Positions 34,869 through 46,869 of a DNA stretch of 64,000 nucleotides are shown in pieces. The translations under genes and the position numbers were made by a program. Positions within the stretch are counted from its first letter, which is position 1, and each line of letters starts with the position of its first letter. Where the stretch lies: NCBI RefSeq assembly GCF_022539505.1, contig NC_061508.1, forward strand, positions 32,358,256-32,422,255, given 5' to 3'. The notes under the pieces are model-generated. The model saw only the letters and a list, made by a program, of their open reading frames with translations. It ran no database searches and was not told the origin of the DNA. This DNA comes from Lolium rigidum. Taxonomy: Eukaryota; Streptophyta; Magnoliopsida; Poales; Poaceae.

Positions 34869-37458
34869 GGCACGTACCAGGTTCTTGACCTTCTTGGCAT
34901 TGCTGAATTCTGACATCAAAGTCAACAGAGTGGGAGGAACTGCGTTCAACGGAAACATTGTCTTCCATATAACTCTTAGTCCTTTGTAACACTTGTCGAA
35001 GAAATGGTGGACTTGCTCGACCCGATCTTGGAACTGAGCAACAGCCGAAGCTTTCGAGTGCTCCCTCCAGAAAACTTCGTCGGCTGATGACAGCTGGGTT
35101 AATGCGTTCACGCATTCGTGAACCCGTTTGCTCTCCTCCGCACGGTTCAGAGCTATGACTGGCAAAGGAACCAATAGAGGGTCAGACAATGCATCGTGAA
35201 CAAAAGAGAAATGAGTGCAAGGACCAAGGAACTCACAGTTCAAGCTTTCGGTGGCTTTTTGCAGTTCAGTAAGAGCGTACCGCTCTACTTCGGCCACAAT
35301 CTCGCCCTTCTTCTTGATAATGGCCGCCAAGGCGTAGGTGCTGCGCAGGTCTTTCTCCAACTGTGTGATCCGATCCTTCATACGTTGCACTCGATCATCT
35401 TCAGAAAGAGCACCCGAGGAATCATCAACAAATGCGAGCATCGGGAACACCTGCAAGGAAAGACGTCAAAGGCATGACAGATCGATTCACCTCAACGACA
35501 GAAGGTACTCCCATCGGGAGAATACAAGCGGAAATATCATAACAAAGAGTGTGCTAGCAACATCGCTAGCACAAAGTTTATTACAAACAGAAGTTATCTG
35601 ACAGAACATTGTTTCACACTAGTTCAAAGAAAAGCTTGCTACAAAAATCAAATGGCTTGGGTTTGAGTCGATAAACTAGGGCCGGCCGATGTCTTCTTTG
35701 ATGACACCAGCTCGAGGAGCTGGCGTGCACACTTAAGAGCCGATATCTTGAAGATGCTTAAATCAACAAGTTGCCCATCTCGTTCTTTCGGCAGCTCCTT
35801 AGACATTTCTTCAATGTCAGCCTTAAAGCCGTGACCCATCATAAGTTGGAAGGCAAGGAGGGCACCATAGGTACGCGAGGTGCGTTTGAATACCTCGATA
35901 ACCTCCTTGGTGTCAACCGCGAAGGCGTCGATCAGCTGCCCCAGAGTTCTGTTTTGATTGATCTTGGGGAAGATCATCGAGTGCATCCGCGCCAAGGCAC
36001 CTTTTCCCTTTTCAAGAAGCTCCCTCGTAAGCTGGTGGGAGGCGAGAGTCATCGACACACCATTTGCCGGAGAATTATTTGGAACTTTGTCCAAGGCATT
36101 GGCGGGGATGTTGGCAGCTTCTGCAAGAAAATGAAATGAAAAAGGTCGTTGACAAAGGATCGAGTCCATAAGTGCAATAATCGAACAGAGGTATACAAAA
36201 GAGATTACCAAGTAAAGCCAAGGAAGACTGACGAAGGAGTTCATCCTTCTCAGCCGCCCGAGCTTCGGCAGCCAGCCTGGTTGCCTCCTCTTCTCTCAGC
36301 TTCTCCCTCAGCTTGCCCAGTTCCTCCTTCAGGGAGTCGACTTCCTGGCGGGCCTCGGCAGCTATCTTGACTGCACCGTCCAACTTCGAGGAGGAAGATT
36401 TAACTTCCTTCTGCAGCCGAACCTTCTCTGCCTCCAGAGAAGTGTGAAGCAAAGGCCTCCAAAGAGGAGATAACTCCTCGCAGGTCCTAAAGGAAAAAGG
36501 ATATTCGATGAAGAATCATTAAGCAAGATACGCATCAGAAAAGTTCATGTTGTAATCGAAAAAGACTTACAGAAGGAGGAGTCCTGGCGGCGGCAGTTGA
36601 AGGAGCATCTTTCCCTTTAGAAAGGGAGGAAGCTGTCGATACCTGAGCTGCGGGGGCTGCTTTAGGAACCGACGCTTCGGAAGCAGCAACGTCCGGCGGA
36701 GCAGCTCCGGATTTGACCTTCTTAGCCGGCGGCTCGACAAAACCTTCGTCACTGTGAAAGGAGATGATTGACCAAAAATTATGAAAGGAATGCAAGAAAT
36801 AAAAGGGCAAAATATGACTTCAGGGAAGAAGGTGCTTACATGTCGAAGAGATCGTCTTCATCGGCGAAGCCGCCGGTCGATCTCTTCACGGGCGAAGCCC
36901 TGGTCTCCTCCACAGCTGCATTAACAAAGGTATCACGATCAGCGTCATCATCACGCATTGATCCCTTTGTGTCGCAAGCGTTGTCGGCTGAGGAAGGAAG
37001 ATCGGTGTGGGCAGCTTCTGAATTTATCGGGTCATTATGTTCACTCTCTGGGCTTGTGGGCCCGACAGTGTGAAAGTCAACAGGGATTGAGGAGCCTCTT
37101 CCCTCAGAAGTATCATTTGGCGAATCACGCAAGTCGCCCGAAACTATGGGGATCTACCGAAGAAAGGAGCAAATGAGAACAGCGGAAATTATGTCGACTG
37201 AGAGGAAGCAGCGTAGTAAAAGTATAAGGAGAAAAAATTACCTCTGACAGTGGATGATCAGCATCGAGAGGTGCGTAGGAAGATATCAATGGAATTGAGT
37301 CTTCTTGACTAAAGAGAGTAAGGCGACGGACTTCATCTAGCAGCTCCTTTTCCGACAGTTCAGCAACATTGATCCTGGTCTCATCTTTTGGACCCGTATA
37401 CAACCACATTGGACGAACTCTTGCCATGACTGGTTGGACCCGACGTTTCAGGAACACC
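34869..37458 (-). pseudogene. Tat antisense ORF, middle exons
   Basis: Multi-exon minus-strand frame. It resumes at 37458 with AVFLKRRVQPVMARVRPMWL and DETRINVAELSEKELLDEVR, ending at a GTAATT donor at 37241. Next exon 37153-36840 (IPIVSGDLRDSPNDTSEG ... DEDDLFDM). Later exons hold an Ala/Lys/Ser linker (36577-36750), a coiled coil LDGAVKIAAEARQEVDSLKE (36200-36440), a helical domain with FPKINQNRTLGQLIDAFAV (35660-36120) and a final coiled-coil exon ending NLVRA at 34869. This is the 'putative gypsy-type transposon' (PF04195-type) protein family. Its function is unknown; Tat elements commonly carry it antisense between pol and the 3' LTR. The middle of the PF04195-type domain is missing. Confidence 0.78.
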
Positions 37459-40400
37459 GCGAAAACTTGGCCAGAGCCTCTACTAATAACGGAGAGCATG
37501 CAAGATCTTAAACAACACATAGGTAATAACTTGATAATTAACATAACATAGTATTCTCTATCCATCGGATCCCGACAAACACAACATATAGCATTACGGA
37601 TAGATGATCTTGATCATGTTAGGCAGCTCACAAGATCCAACAATGAAGCACAATGAGGAGAAGACAACCATCTAGCTACTGCTATGGACCCATAGTCCGG
37701 GGGTGAACTACTCACTCATCACTCCGGAGGCGACCATGGCGGTGAAGAGTCCTCCGGGAGATGAATCCCCTCTCCGGCGGGGTGCCGGAGGAGATCTCCA
37801 GAATCCCCGAGATGGGATTGGCGGTGGCGGCGTCTCATTAAGGTTTTCCGTATCGTGGCTCTCGGTGCGGGGGTTTCGCGACGGAGGCTATTTGTAGGCG
37901 GAAGGGCAGGTAAAGAGGCGGCACGAGGGGCCCACACCATAGGTCGGCGCGGCCAGGGCCTGGGCCGCGCCGCCCTGGTGTGTCGCCACCTCGTGGCCCC
38001 ACTTCGACTCTCCTTCGGTCTTCTGGAAGCTTCGTGGCAAAATAGGACCCTGGGCGTTGATTTCATCCAATTCCGAGAATATTTCGTTACTAGGATTTCG
38101 AAACCAAAAACAGCGTAAAACAGCAATCGGCTCTTCGGCATCTTGTTAATAGGTTAGTTCCGGAAAATGCACGAATATGACATAAAGTGTGCATAAAACA
38201 TGTAGATATCATCAATAATGTGGCATGGAACATAAGAAATTATCGATACGTCGGAGACGTATCAGCATCCCCAAGCTTAGTTCCTGCTCGTCCCGAGCAG
38301 GTAAAATGATAACAAAGATAATTTCTGAAGTGACATGCCATCATAACCTTGATCATACTATTTGTAAACATATGTAATGAATGCAGCGATCAAAACAATG
38401 GTAATGACATGAGTAAACAAGTGAATCATAAAGCAAAGACTTTTCATGAATAGTACTTCAAGACAAGCATCAATAAGTCTTGCATAAGAGTTAACTCATA
38501 AAGCAATAAATCAAAGTAAAGGTATTGAAGCAACACAAAGGAAGATTAAGTTTCAGCGGTTGCTTTCAACTTATAACATGTGTATCTCATGGATAATTGT
38601 CAACATAGAGTAATATAACAAGTGCAATATGCAAGTATGTAGGAATCAATGCACGGTTCACACAAGTGTTTGCTTCTTGAGGTGGAGAGAGATAGGTGAA
38701 CTGACTCAATCATAAAAGTAAAAAGAATGGTCCTTCAAAGAGGAAAGCATCGATTGCTATATTTGTGCTAGAGCTTTTATTTTGAAAACATGAAACAATT
38801 TTGTCAACGGTAGTAATAAAGCATATGAGTTATGTAAATTATATCTTACAAGTTGCAAGCCTCATGCATAGTATACTAATAGTGCCCGCACCTTGTCCTA
38901 ATTAGCTTGGACTACCGGATCATCACAATACACATGTTTTAACCAAGTGTCACAATGGGGTACCTCCATGCCGCTCGTACAAAGGTCTAAGGAGAAAGCT
39001 CGCATTTTGGATTTCTCGCTTTTGATTATTCTCAACTTAGACATCCATACCGGGACAACATGGACAACGAGATAATGGACTCCTCTTTAATGCATAAGCA
39101 TGTGGCAACAATTATTATTCTCATATGAGATTGAGGATATATGTCCAAAACTCGAAACTTCCACCATGAATCATGGCTTTAGTTAGCGGCCCAATGTTCT
39201 TCTCTAACAATATGCATGCTCCAACCATTAAGGTGGTAGATCTCTCTTACTTCGGACAAGACGGACATGCATAGCAACTCACATGATATTCAACAAAGGG
39301 TAGTTGATGGCGTCCCCCAGAAAACATGGTTATCGCACAACAAGCAACTTAATAAGAGATAAAGTGCATAAGTACATATTCAATACCACAATAGTTTTTA
39401 GGCTATTTGTCCCATGAGCTATATATTGCAAAGGTGAATGATGGAATTTTAAAGGTAGCACTCAAGCAATTTACTTTGGAATGGCGGATAAATACCATGT
39501 AGTAGGTAGGTATGGTGGACACAAATGGCATAGTGGTTGGCTCAAGGATTTTGGATGCATGAGAAGTATTCCCTCTCGATACAAGGTTTAGGCTAGCAAG
39601 GTTATTTGAAACAAACACAAGGATGAACGGTGCAGCAAAACTCACATAAAAGACATATTGTAAACATTATAAGACTCTACACCGTCTTCCTTGTTGTTCA
39701 AAACTCAATACTAGATATTATCTAGACTTTAGAGAAACCAAATATGCAAACCAAATTAGCAAACTCTAGGTGTTTCTTCATTAATGGGTGCAAAGTATAT
39801 GATGCAAGAGCTTAAACATGAGCACAACAATTGCCAAGTATCAAATTATCCAAGACATTTTAGAATTATTACATGTAGCATTTTCCAATTCCAATCATAT
39901 AACAATTTAACGAAGGAGAAACTTCGCCATGAATACTATGAGTAAAGCCTAAGGACATACTTGTCCATATGCTACAGCGGCGCGTGTCTCTCTCCCATAC
40001 AGTGAATGCTAGGATCCATTTTATTCAAACAAAACAAAAACAAAAACAAACCGACGCTCCAAGCAAAGCACATAAGATGTGACGGAATAAAAATATAGTT
40101 TCAGGGGAGGAACCCGATAATGTTGTCGATGAAGAAGGGGATGCCTTGGGCATCCCCAAGCTTAGACGCTTGAGTCTTCTTAGAATATGCAGGGGTGAAC
40201 CACCGGGGCATCCCCAAGCTTAGAGCTTTCACTCTCCTTGATCATATTGTATCATACTCCTCTCTTGATCCTTGAAAACTTCCTCCACACCAAACTCAAA
40301 ACAACTCATTAGAGGGTTAGTGGACAATAAAAATTAACATGTTCAGAGGTGACACAATCATTCTTAACACTTCTGGACATTGCATAAATCTACTGGACAT

Positions 40401-43330
40401 TAATGGATCAAAGAAATTCATCCAACATAGCAAAAGAGGCAATGCGAAATAAAAGGCAGAATCTGTCAAAACAGAACAGTCCGTAAAGATGGATTTTATT
40501 GAGGCACCAGACTTGCTCAAATGAAAATACCCAAATTTAATGAAAGTTGCGTACATATCTGAGGATCACTCACGTAAATTGGCTTAATTTTCTGAGTTAC
40601 CTACAGAGAATTAGACCCAGATTCGTGACAGCAAAGAAATCTGTTTCTGCGCAGTAATCCAAATCTAGTATTCACTTTACTATCAAAGACTTTACTTGGC
40701 ACAACAAAACACAAAACTAAGATAAGGTGAGGTTGCTACAGTAGTAAACAACTTCCAAGACTCAAATATAAAACAAAAATACTGTAGTAAAAACATGGGT
40801 TGTCTCCCATAAGCGCTTTTCTTTAACGCCTTTCGGCTAGGCGCAGAACCGTATATCAAGTGTTATCAAGAGATGAAGTATCTTCAGCGGGGTTTGGAGT
40901 TTTCTCAACCATGCATAGTATATTGGATACATAAGTTTCAGCGGCTCCCTTTTCATTAGTCTTGGGCTTGCTACTCTCATCAAACAAATTTTCGGGAACA
41001 AGCCAAGCATAGTTATTTTCTAGCGCTTCATTCATTGCTAGGAGCTTACATGGTATTGGTGCTTTGATCTCCCCACCATCATTAATATTATTAGTGTACC
41101 TTACTCTCTCCATGTCCATCTTTTCAAGGATACTAGAAAAATTAGTATAAGAACCAAGCATCTTATATTTACTAAAGACCTTTCTAGCCTCTCTTGCTAA
41201 ACCACCAAATTCTCTAAGAAGGGTTTCTAAAACAAAATCTTTCTTTTCCCCTTCTTCCATATCACCAAGTGTAAGAAACATGTGTTGGATTATAGGATTG
41301 AGATTAACAAATTTAGTTTCCAACATGCGAACTAAAGCAGCAGCAACAATTTCATAAGTAGGAGCAAGTTCTACCAAATGTCTATCTTCAAAATCTTCAA
41401 CGGTACTAACATGATTGAAAAATTCTTCTATATTGTTTCTCCCAACTATAGACCCACGTCCTACCGGTATGTCTTTTACGGTAAAATTAAAAGGAAACAT
41501 GATGAAATGAGTAAAGCAAATGCAAGTAACTATTTTTTTGTATTTTTGATATAGCAAACAAGATAGTAAATAAAGTAAAGCTAGCAACTAATTTTTTTTG
41601 TGTTTTGATATAATGCAGCAAACAAAGTAGTAAATAAAATAAAGCAAGACAAAAACAAAGTAAAGAGATTGGGAAGTGGAGACTCCCTTGCAGCGTGTCT
41701 TGATCTCCCCGGCAACGGCGCCGAGAAAAAGAGCTTGATGGCGTGTAACTCACACGTTCGTTGGGAACCCCAAGAGGAAGGTATGATGCGCACGGCGAGC
41801 AAGTTTTCCCTCGGAAAGAAACCAAGGTTTATCGAACCGGGAGGAGCGAAGAAGCACGTTGAAGGTTGATGGCGGCGGGATGTAGTGCGGCGCAACACCG
41901 GAGATTCGGCGCCAACGTGGAACCTGCACAACACAACCAAAGTACTTTGCCCCAACGAAACGAGTGAGGTTGTCAATCTCACCGTCTTGCTGTAACAAAG
42001 GATTAACCGTATTGTGTGGAAGATGATTGTTTGCGAGAAAACGGTAAAGAACAAGTATTGCGGCAGATTTGTATTTCGAGTATAAAAGAATGGACATGGG
42101 TCCACAGTTCACTAGAGGTGTCTCTCCCATAAGATAAAAGCATGTTGGGTGAACAAATTACAGTCGGGCAATTGACAAATAGAGAGGGCATAACAATGCA
42201 CATACATGTCATGATAAATATAGTGAGATTTAATTTGGGCATTACGACAAAGTACATAGACCGCTATCCAGCATGCATCTATGCCTAAAAGTCCACCTTC
42301 GAGGTTATCGTCCGAACCCCTTCCGGTATTAAGTTGCAAAACAACGAGACAATTGCATTAAGTATGGTGCGTAATGTAATCAATAACTACATACTCGGAC
42401 ATAGCATCAATGTTTTATCCCTAGTGGCAACGACACATCCATAACCTTAGGGGTTTCTGTCATCCCCCAGATTCACGGAGACATGAACCCACTATCGAGC
42501 ATAAATACTCCCTCTTGGAGTTAATAGCGAAAATTTGGCCAGAGCCTCTACTAATAACGGAGAGCATGCAAGATCTTAAACAACACATAGGTAATAACTT
42601 GATAATTAACATAACATAGTATTCTCTATCCATCGGATCCCGACAAACACAACATATAGCATTACGGATAGATGATCTTGATCATGTTAGGCAGCTCACA
42701 AGATCCAACAATGAAGCACAATGAGGAGAAGACAACCATCTAGCTACTGCTATGGACCCATAGTCCGGGGGTGAACTACTCACTCATCACTCCGGAGGCG
42801 ACCATGGCGGTGAAGAGTCCTCCGGGAGATGAATCCCCTCTCCGGCGGGGTGCCGGAGGAGATCTCCGAATCCCCCGAGATGGGATTGGCGGCGGCGGCG
42901 TCTCGATGAGGTTTTCCGTATCGTGGCTCTCGGTGCGGGGGTTTCGCGACGGAGGCTATTTGTAGGCGGAAGGGCGGGTAAAGAGGCAGCACGAGGGGCC
43001 CACACCATAGGTCGGCGCGGCCGGGGCACGGGCCGCGCCGCCTGGTGTGTCGCCACCTCGTGGCCCCACTTCGACTCTCCGTCGGTCTTCGGAAGCTTCG
43101 TGGCAAAATAGGACCACGGGCGTTGATTTCGTCCAATTCGAGAATATTTCGTTACTAGGATTTCGAAACCAAAAATAGCGAGAAAACAACAACTGGCTCT
43201 TCGGCATCTTGTTAATAGGTTAGTTCCAGAAAATGCACGAATATGACATAAAGTGTGCATAAAACATGTAGATATCATCAATAATGTGGCATGGAACATA
43301 AGAAATTATCGATACGTCGGAGACGTATCA
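37459..43330 (-). mobile_element. Non-autonomous LTR retrotransposon B, minus strand, 3' LTR truncated
   Basis: On the minus strand: 5' LTR 43330-41736 (TGATACGTCT ... CACGCCATCA), PBS-type CGGCGCCGTTGCCGGGG just after, internal 41735-38265, PPT-type AAGCTTGGGGATGC, then 3' LTR from 38264, which stops at 37459 after 806 of about 1595 bp. No target-site duplication can be found because the 3' end is gone. The LTRs and the 3' half of the interior match element A, but the 5' ORF is unrelated. No RT or integrase. Confidence 0.88.
40856..41500 (-). CDS. ORF of element B, 214 aa, unknown function
   Basis: The chosen ATG at 41500 starts MFPFNFTVKDIPVGRGSIVG, right after the leader; the open frame extends further upstream, but that part looks like leader. 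Continuing: RNNIEEFFNHVSTVEDFEDR, PIIQHMFLTLGDMEEGEKKD, REFGGLAREARKVFSKYKML and ANAWLVPENLF-type blocks (NYAWLVPENLFDE), ending at 40856. It is soluble-looking, helical and uninterrupted. It shows no gag zinc knuckle, protease or RT motif. I recognise it only as a recurrent ORF of non-autonomous Triticeae gypsy elements. It could be a gag-like accessory protein; that is inference. Confidence 0.62.
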   Translation of the reverse strand: MFPFNFTVKDIPVGRGSIVGRNNIEEFFNHVSTVEDFEDRHLVELAPTYEIVAAALVRMLETKFVNLNPIIQHMFLTLGDMEEGEKKDFVLETLLREFGGLAREARKVFSKYKMLGSYTNFSSILEKMDMERVRYTNNINDGGEIKAPIPCKLLAMNEALENNYAWLVPENLFDESSKPKTNEKGAAETYVSNILCMVEKTPNPAEDTSSLDNT

Positions 43331-43458
43331 CCTGGCGGCGCCGGAGCTGGAGGAGGAGCGTCTGAAGAACTCTTCTTTGGAAGAGTGGATGAAGACTTGG
43401 CGGCGGCTCCACCGGTCGTGGAGCTGCCAGCGGCAGTAAGGTTCTTCTTTTTCACCAT
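43331..43458 (-). pseudogene. Tat antisense ORF, N-terminal exon start
   Basis: Starts MVKKKNLTAAGSSTTGG at 43458 and continues through a Ser/Lys/Pro stretch to APAPP, where element B's 5' LTR interrupts it at 43330. The next recognisable codons of the same protein are at 37458, and roughly 250 residues expected between them are absent, so element B's insertion was followed by a deletion. Confidence 0.72.
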
Positions 43459-43855
43459 TGTGAGATCTGGGGGAGATTGAAGAAGCGGTGGTGGCGGCGC
43501 AGCAGTTACGGAAGGAAGAAGAAGAAGAAAGGCAAAAGCAGATATGGGGGAAGATTTGGGATTTTTCGTCCCTTGAAGATCTTAAAAGGAGAAGAACTGC
43601 GTGGGCACGTGTCATTAATGCCAGTTTATCAAGTGGACCTTTTTTCGATTGATGGTTGCGGGAATCGAGGAGACGCCTTGGTAACTGTGCGAGAAGGGCG
43701 GAAATTGCTTGAAAATAGGACCAGACAGAGAGAGAATGGGCCCAGCGGGTCGCGTCTTGTCAGTCAAAATCAAGACGTTGGTAAAACGTCATCAATGACG
43801 TCATGAAGAATGCTTGAAGCACTCGAAGAAAAAATGAAAAGGTATCGGGTGGTGA

Positions 43856-44333
43856 ACTTGAGTCTATGCATAGATTGGAAGCATCTGCACTTAGACTCGG
43901 GGGCTACTCCCATCGGGAGCGCTGACGCGCACCCGATAGATTGAGGACTCGAAGAAAAAAATGAAGAGAAAGGTGGTTGCTCAGCCTGAGTCTACGCACG
44001 GATTACAAGCATCCGTACCTAGACTCGGGGCTACTCCCATCGGGAGCGTTGAACGCGCACCCGACAGAACTTTTTTGCACTCCAGGATCATGCCCGGGGA
44101 CTTGATTTTGTAACGTTGTTTTGCCATCGGCAGTTAACCAACAAAAGTTGGGCACGTTACTTATCATCCCTTGAAAGCGGAAAATATATCGGATGACCGA
44201 TGAAGACTTGCAGAAAAACTTCGGCAGAGTAAAATGCTCGAGTGGTACAACTTGAGTCTACGCACGGATTGCAAGCATCCGTACCTAGACTCGGGGGCTA
44301 CTCCCATCGGGAGCGCTGACGCGCACCCGACAG
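43856..44333 (+). repeat. Three dispersed copies of an ~85-bp motif before the Tat 3' LTR
   Basis: Copies at about 43856-43940, 43986-44069 and 44249-44333 share TTGAGTCTACGCACGGATT, TCCGTACCTAGACTCGGGGG and CTACTCCCATCGGGAGCGCT. Each carries a purine-rich ACTCGGGGG tract, resembling repeated polypurine tracts upstream of the 3' LTR. The intervals between copies are not identical. Confidence 0.85.
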
Positions 44334-44444
44334 AAGAAGATGATGCTGATTCAAGATGAACAAGGGCAATCAAGGAGAAGAACATCAGAAGAAGACATGC
44401 TTTAGTCCCCACCCGAACTATGTTCGGCTGGACACTCGGGGGGC

Positions 44445-44991
44445 TACGACGTGGGCATTACCCTTCGGGTAACCGACATTGCCCTATCACCGTATTGTCT
44501 AGTTGGAGGCCCATGAAGGCACTTGGAGGCAAGGCGGGCCACTTGGATGGCGCACCAGAAGATTCCTTGACGGGCAAGACAAAGAGGCAGCCGAACAAGG
44601 AAGGATTAGATTTAAAACTACTATAAACCTAGTCGTACTCGGTTAGACCTCTTGAGACCTGGCCTCCTATATAAAGGCCAGGAGAGGGGCTGCCGAGGGA
44701 CACATAATCAATCTTAGCAATCTAAGCCACCAAAAGTCTAGAGCTAGGTCAACATAGCACTTAGCCTCTCGACGAGATCTCAGCCGAACTATTCGGCACC
44801 CCATTGTAACCCAATATCTTCATAATCAAGAACGGACGGGCGGGGACGTAAGGGTTTTACCTCATCGAGGGCCCCGAACCTGGGTAAATCGCTCTCCCCG
44901 CTTGTCTGTGAACCGATGTCTCGTGTCAGCTTGCAGGATTCCGTCAACCCTAAGCCCCAATCGGAGGGCATTGCCGAGGGTACCCTCGACA
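44445..44991 (+). mobile_element. Probable 3' LTR of the Tat-lineage element
   Basis: Ends GCCGAGGGTACCCTCGACA at 44991 and contains the promoter-like CCTATATAAAGGCCAGGAGA (TATA box at 44670) and CACTCGGGGGGCTACGAC at its inner edge. The 5' boundary (around 44445) is estimated from the purine-rich tract; no TG start is exact. The matching 5' LTR is not in the window. Confidence 0.62.
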
Positions 44992-45480
44992 GGTGGCCTG
45001 CTGACTCTCTGTTTATGTGTTTTTGATCTCCGCTGCCGTCTCCTCGAGGAAACCCTAGGGGGTCATATATATAGGATTTTTAAGTCAAACAAAGTTTGTG
45101 GGCACAAGATTGAGGCTGATCGGACTGTCGAGGGGGAAACTATCACTGGTGGCGTGCCCCAAGAGGGTGGGCGCACCACTGGGCCTAGTTCTCAGCCCCT
45201 TGACCTCCTGGTGTCCCACTTCAGCTTATTTTGTTTGTCTCGAAAATTCCGAAGTGTGGCCCCTCACCATGCCTTTTTTGAGTCTCGTAGCTCCAAGAAA
45301 GTAAAAAATACTAACATAAGGTGTTTTTTGCCAGACAAAGTTAAAACCAGAGGAGAGAGGATTGTTTAGAAAATTCCTGAAAACAATATAAAACATATAA
45401 ATAACATTATATAAGATGAAAATATGCGGGAATATTTATCAATAAACTATAAAGTTCATGTATTCATTTTACATGCATCA
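44992..45480. mobile_element. Gypsy LTR-like remnant
   Basis: CG-rich sequence with CATATATATAGG, GTGCCCCAAGAGGGTGGGCG and TTTGTCTCGAAAATTCCGAA, reminiscent of leader regions of other Triticeae gypsy LTRs in reverse orientation. No termini identified. Confidence 0.4.
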
Positions 45481-45499
45481 CCGCGCGGTAAAGCACATT

Positions 45500-46869
45500 C
45501 TATATCGATCCTGCAAGCACGTGACTAATGAGTTATTCACAACAGAATGTTGTATTACGGTATGAGTAAAGAGTACTTTCTCGAAACGATTGAACTAGGT
45601 ATGGTGATACCGACGATCAAATCGCACATAAGTAAAATATCGCGTGACAAAGGGAATGAAATACGTTATTGTTCGAATCCTCAACATCGTGGTTCAAATG
45701 ATAAAGATCTTCGTGGAATATGTGGGAATCATTATGGCTATCTAGGTCCTGCTATTGATTATTGACCTGAGAGGTGTCTCGATCATTTCCGCATGTTCTC
45801 GAACCCGTAGGGTCACACACTTAACACATGATGACATTAGGGAAAAATGAGATATTTATGATGGTGAGACAGAAGGTTTATTCGGAGTCTCAAATGAGAT
45901 CCATGACATCATGAGGAGTTTTCGCATGGTCCGGAGATTAAGAATCATATATGAGAAAGTCATTTTAGGGTTTGATAAAAGTTTGGGATTTTTCCGGTAT
46001 CAAAGTTCTAGAAGGTTCTGCAGGGTTCACTAGTGGGGCCCAAATTTCACTGAGGGCCCACATGGACCAAGGGATGGCGTACTAGCCCACTTTGGCCATG
46101 CTCACCAGCCCCCTGGCCCATGCAGCCAACCCATGGAAAACTCTAAAGGGAGACTACCAAAGGGAAACTTAAGGGGTAAGTTTTTTCCCTAGGGAGGAGG
46201 GGGCGCTGGCCCTAGGCTTTGAGGGGGGAGTTGGGAGCGGCAGGGGTGCAAAACACCAAACCCTAGCCGTCGCCCTCCCCTCTCCTCTTCCATCTCCTCT
46301 TCCGCAGCATCTTGGTGAAGCCCTGTCGAAGATCTCCACCATAGCCACCATCGCCGTTGCGCTATTCGTCTTAGATATCATCTACCACTTCCTCTCCCTT
46401 GCTATATCAAGCATGCATCCAACCAGGGAAAACTCTAAAAGGAGACTACCAAAGGGAAACTTAAGGGGTAAGTTTTTTCCCTAGGGGGGGGGCGCTGGCC
46501 CTAGGCTTTGAGGGGGGAGTTGGGAGCGGCAGGGGTGCAAAACACCAAACCCTAGCCATCGCCCTCCTCTCTCCTCTTCTGCAGCATCTTGGTGAAGCCC
46601 TGTCGAAGATCTTCACCATAGCCACCATCGTCGTTGCGTTGTTCGTCTTAGATATCATCTACCACTTCCTCTCCTTGCTATATCAAGGATAAGAATTCAT
46701 CATCAAGTCATACATGTGCACATCTCGAAGGTATCCCTCGTTGCGATGTTGATCAGATTGGATCATAGAGGGAACGACTACTTCATTTGTGGTACTAAAC
46801 TATTTTCGCGCGTGTTCTTGAAGGGTATGTAGATCTAATCTCTCTTGTTGCTTGCTTCTTCCTAGATTG
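45500..46869 (+). mobile_element. BARE1/Angela-like copia LTR, 3' two thirds
   Basis: Blocks match the Triticeae BARE1/WIS/Angela LTR: GTGACTAATGAGTTATTCAC, TTGTATTACGGTATGAGTAA, AAAGATCTTCGTGGAATATG, GTCTCGATCATTTCCGC and GTAGATCTAATCTCTC near the end. It lacks the TGTTGGAA start and contains a 293-bp internal duplication. No internal domain follows. Confidence 0.6.
46119..46689. repeat. Tandem duplication (~293 bp) inside the copia LTR
   Basis: Copy 1 is 46119-46411 and copy 2 46412-46689. Both begin CATGCA(G/T)CCAACC, contain ACTACCAAAGGGAAACTTAA and GGTGCAAAACACCAAACCC, and end TTGCTATATCAAG. Copy 2 lacks about 15 bp in the CTCCTCTTCC tract. Confidence 0.92.

Larger units (their letters stand above)
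28231..34873 (+). mobile_element. Complete non-autonomous LTR retrotransposon A (Athila-type LTRs), TSD GGCAC
   Basis: The 5' LTR is 28236-29870 (TGATACGTCTCCGACGTATC ... GTAGACATCA) and the 3' LTR is 33233-34868 (first base T to C). Flanking 5-bp duplications GGCAC lie at 28231-28235 and 34869-34873. The PBS region after the 5' LTR reads AGCTATTTTCCGGCGCCGTT, and a polypurine-type tract AAGCTTGGGGATGC precedes the 3' LTR. The internal region (about 3.36 kb) encodes no gag, protease, RT or integrase. It must use proteins of an autonomous relative. Confidence 0.93.
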
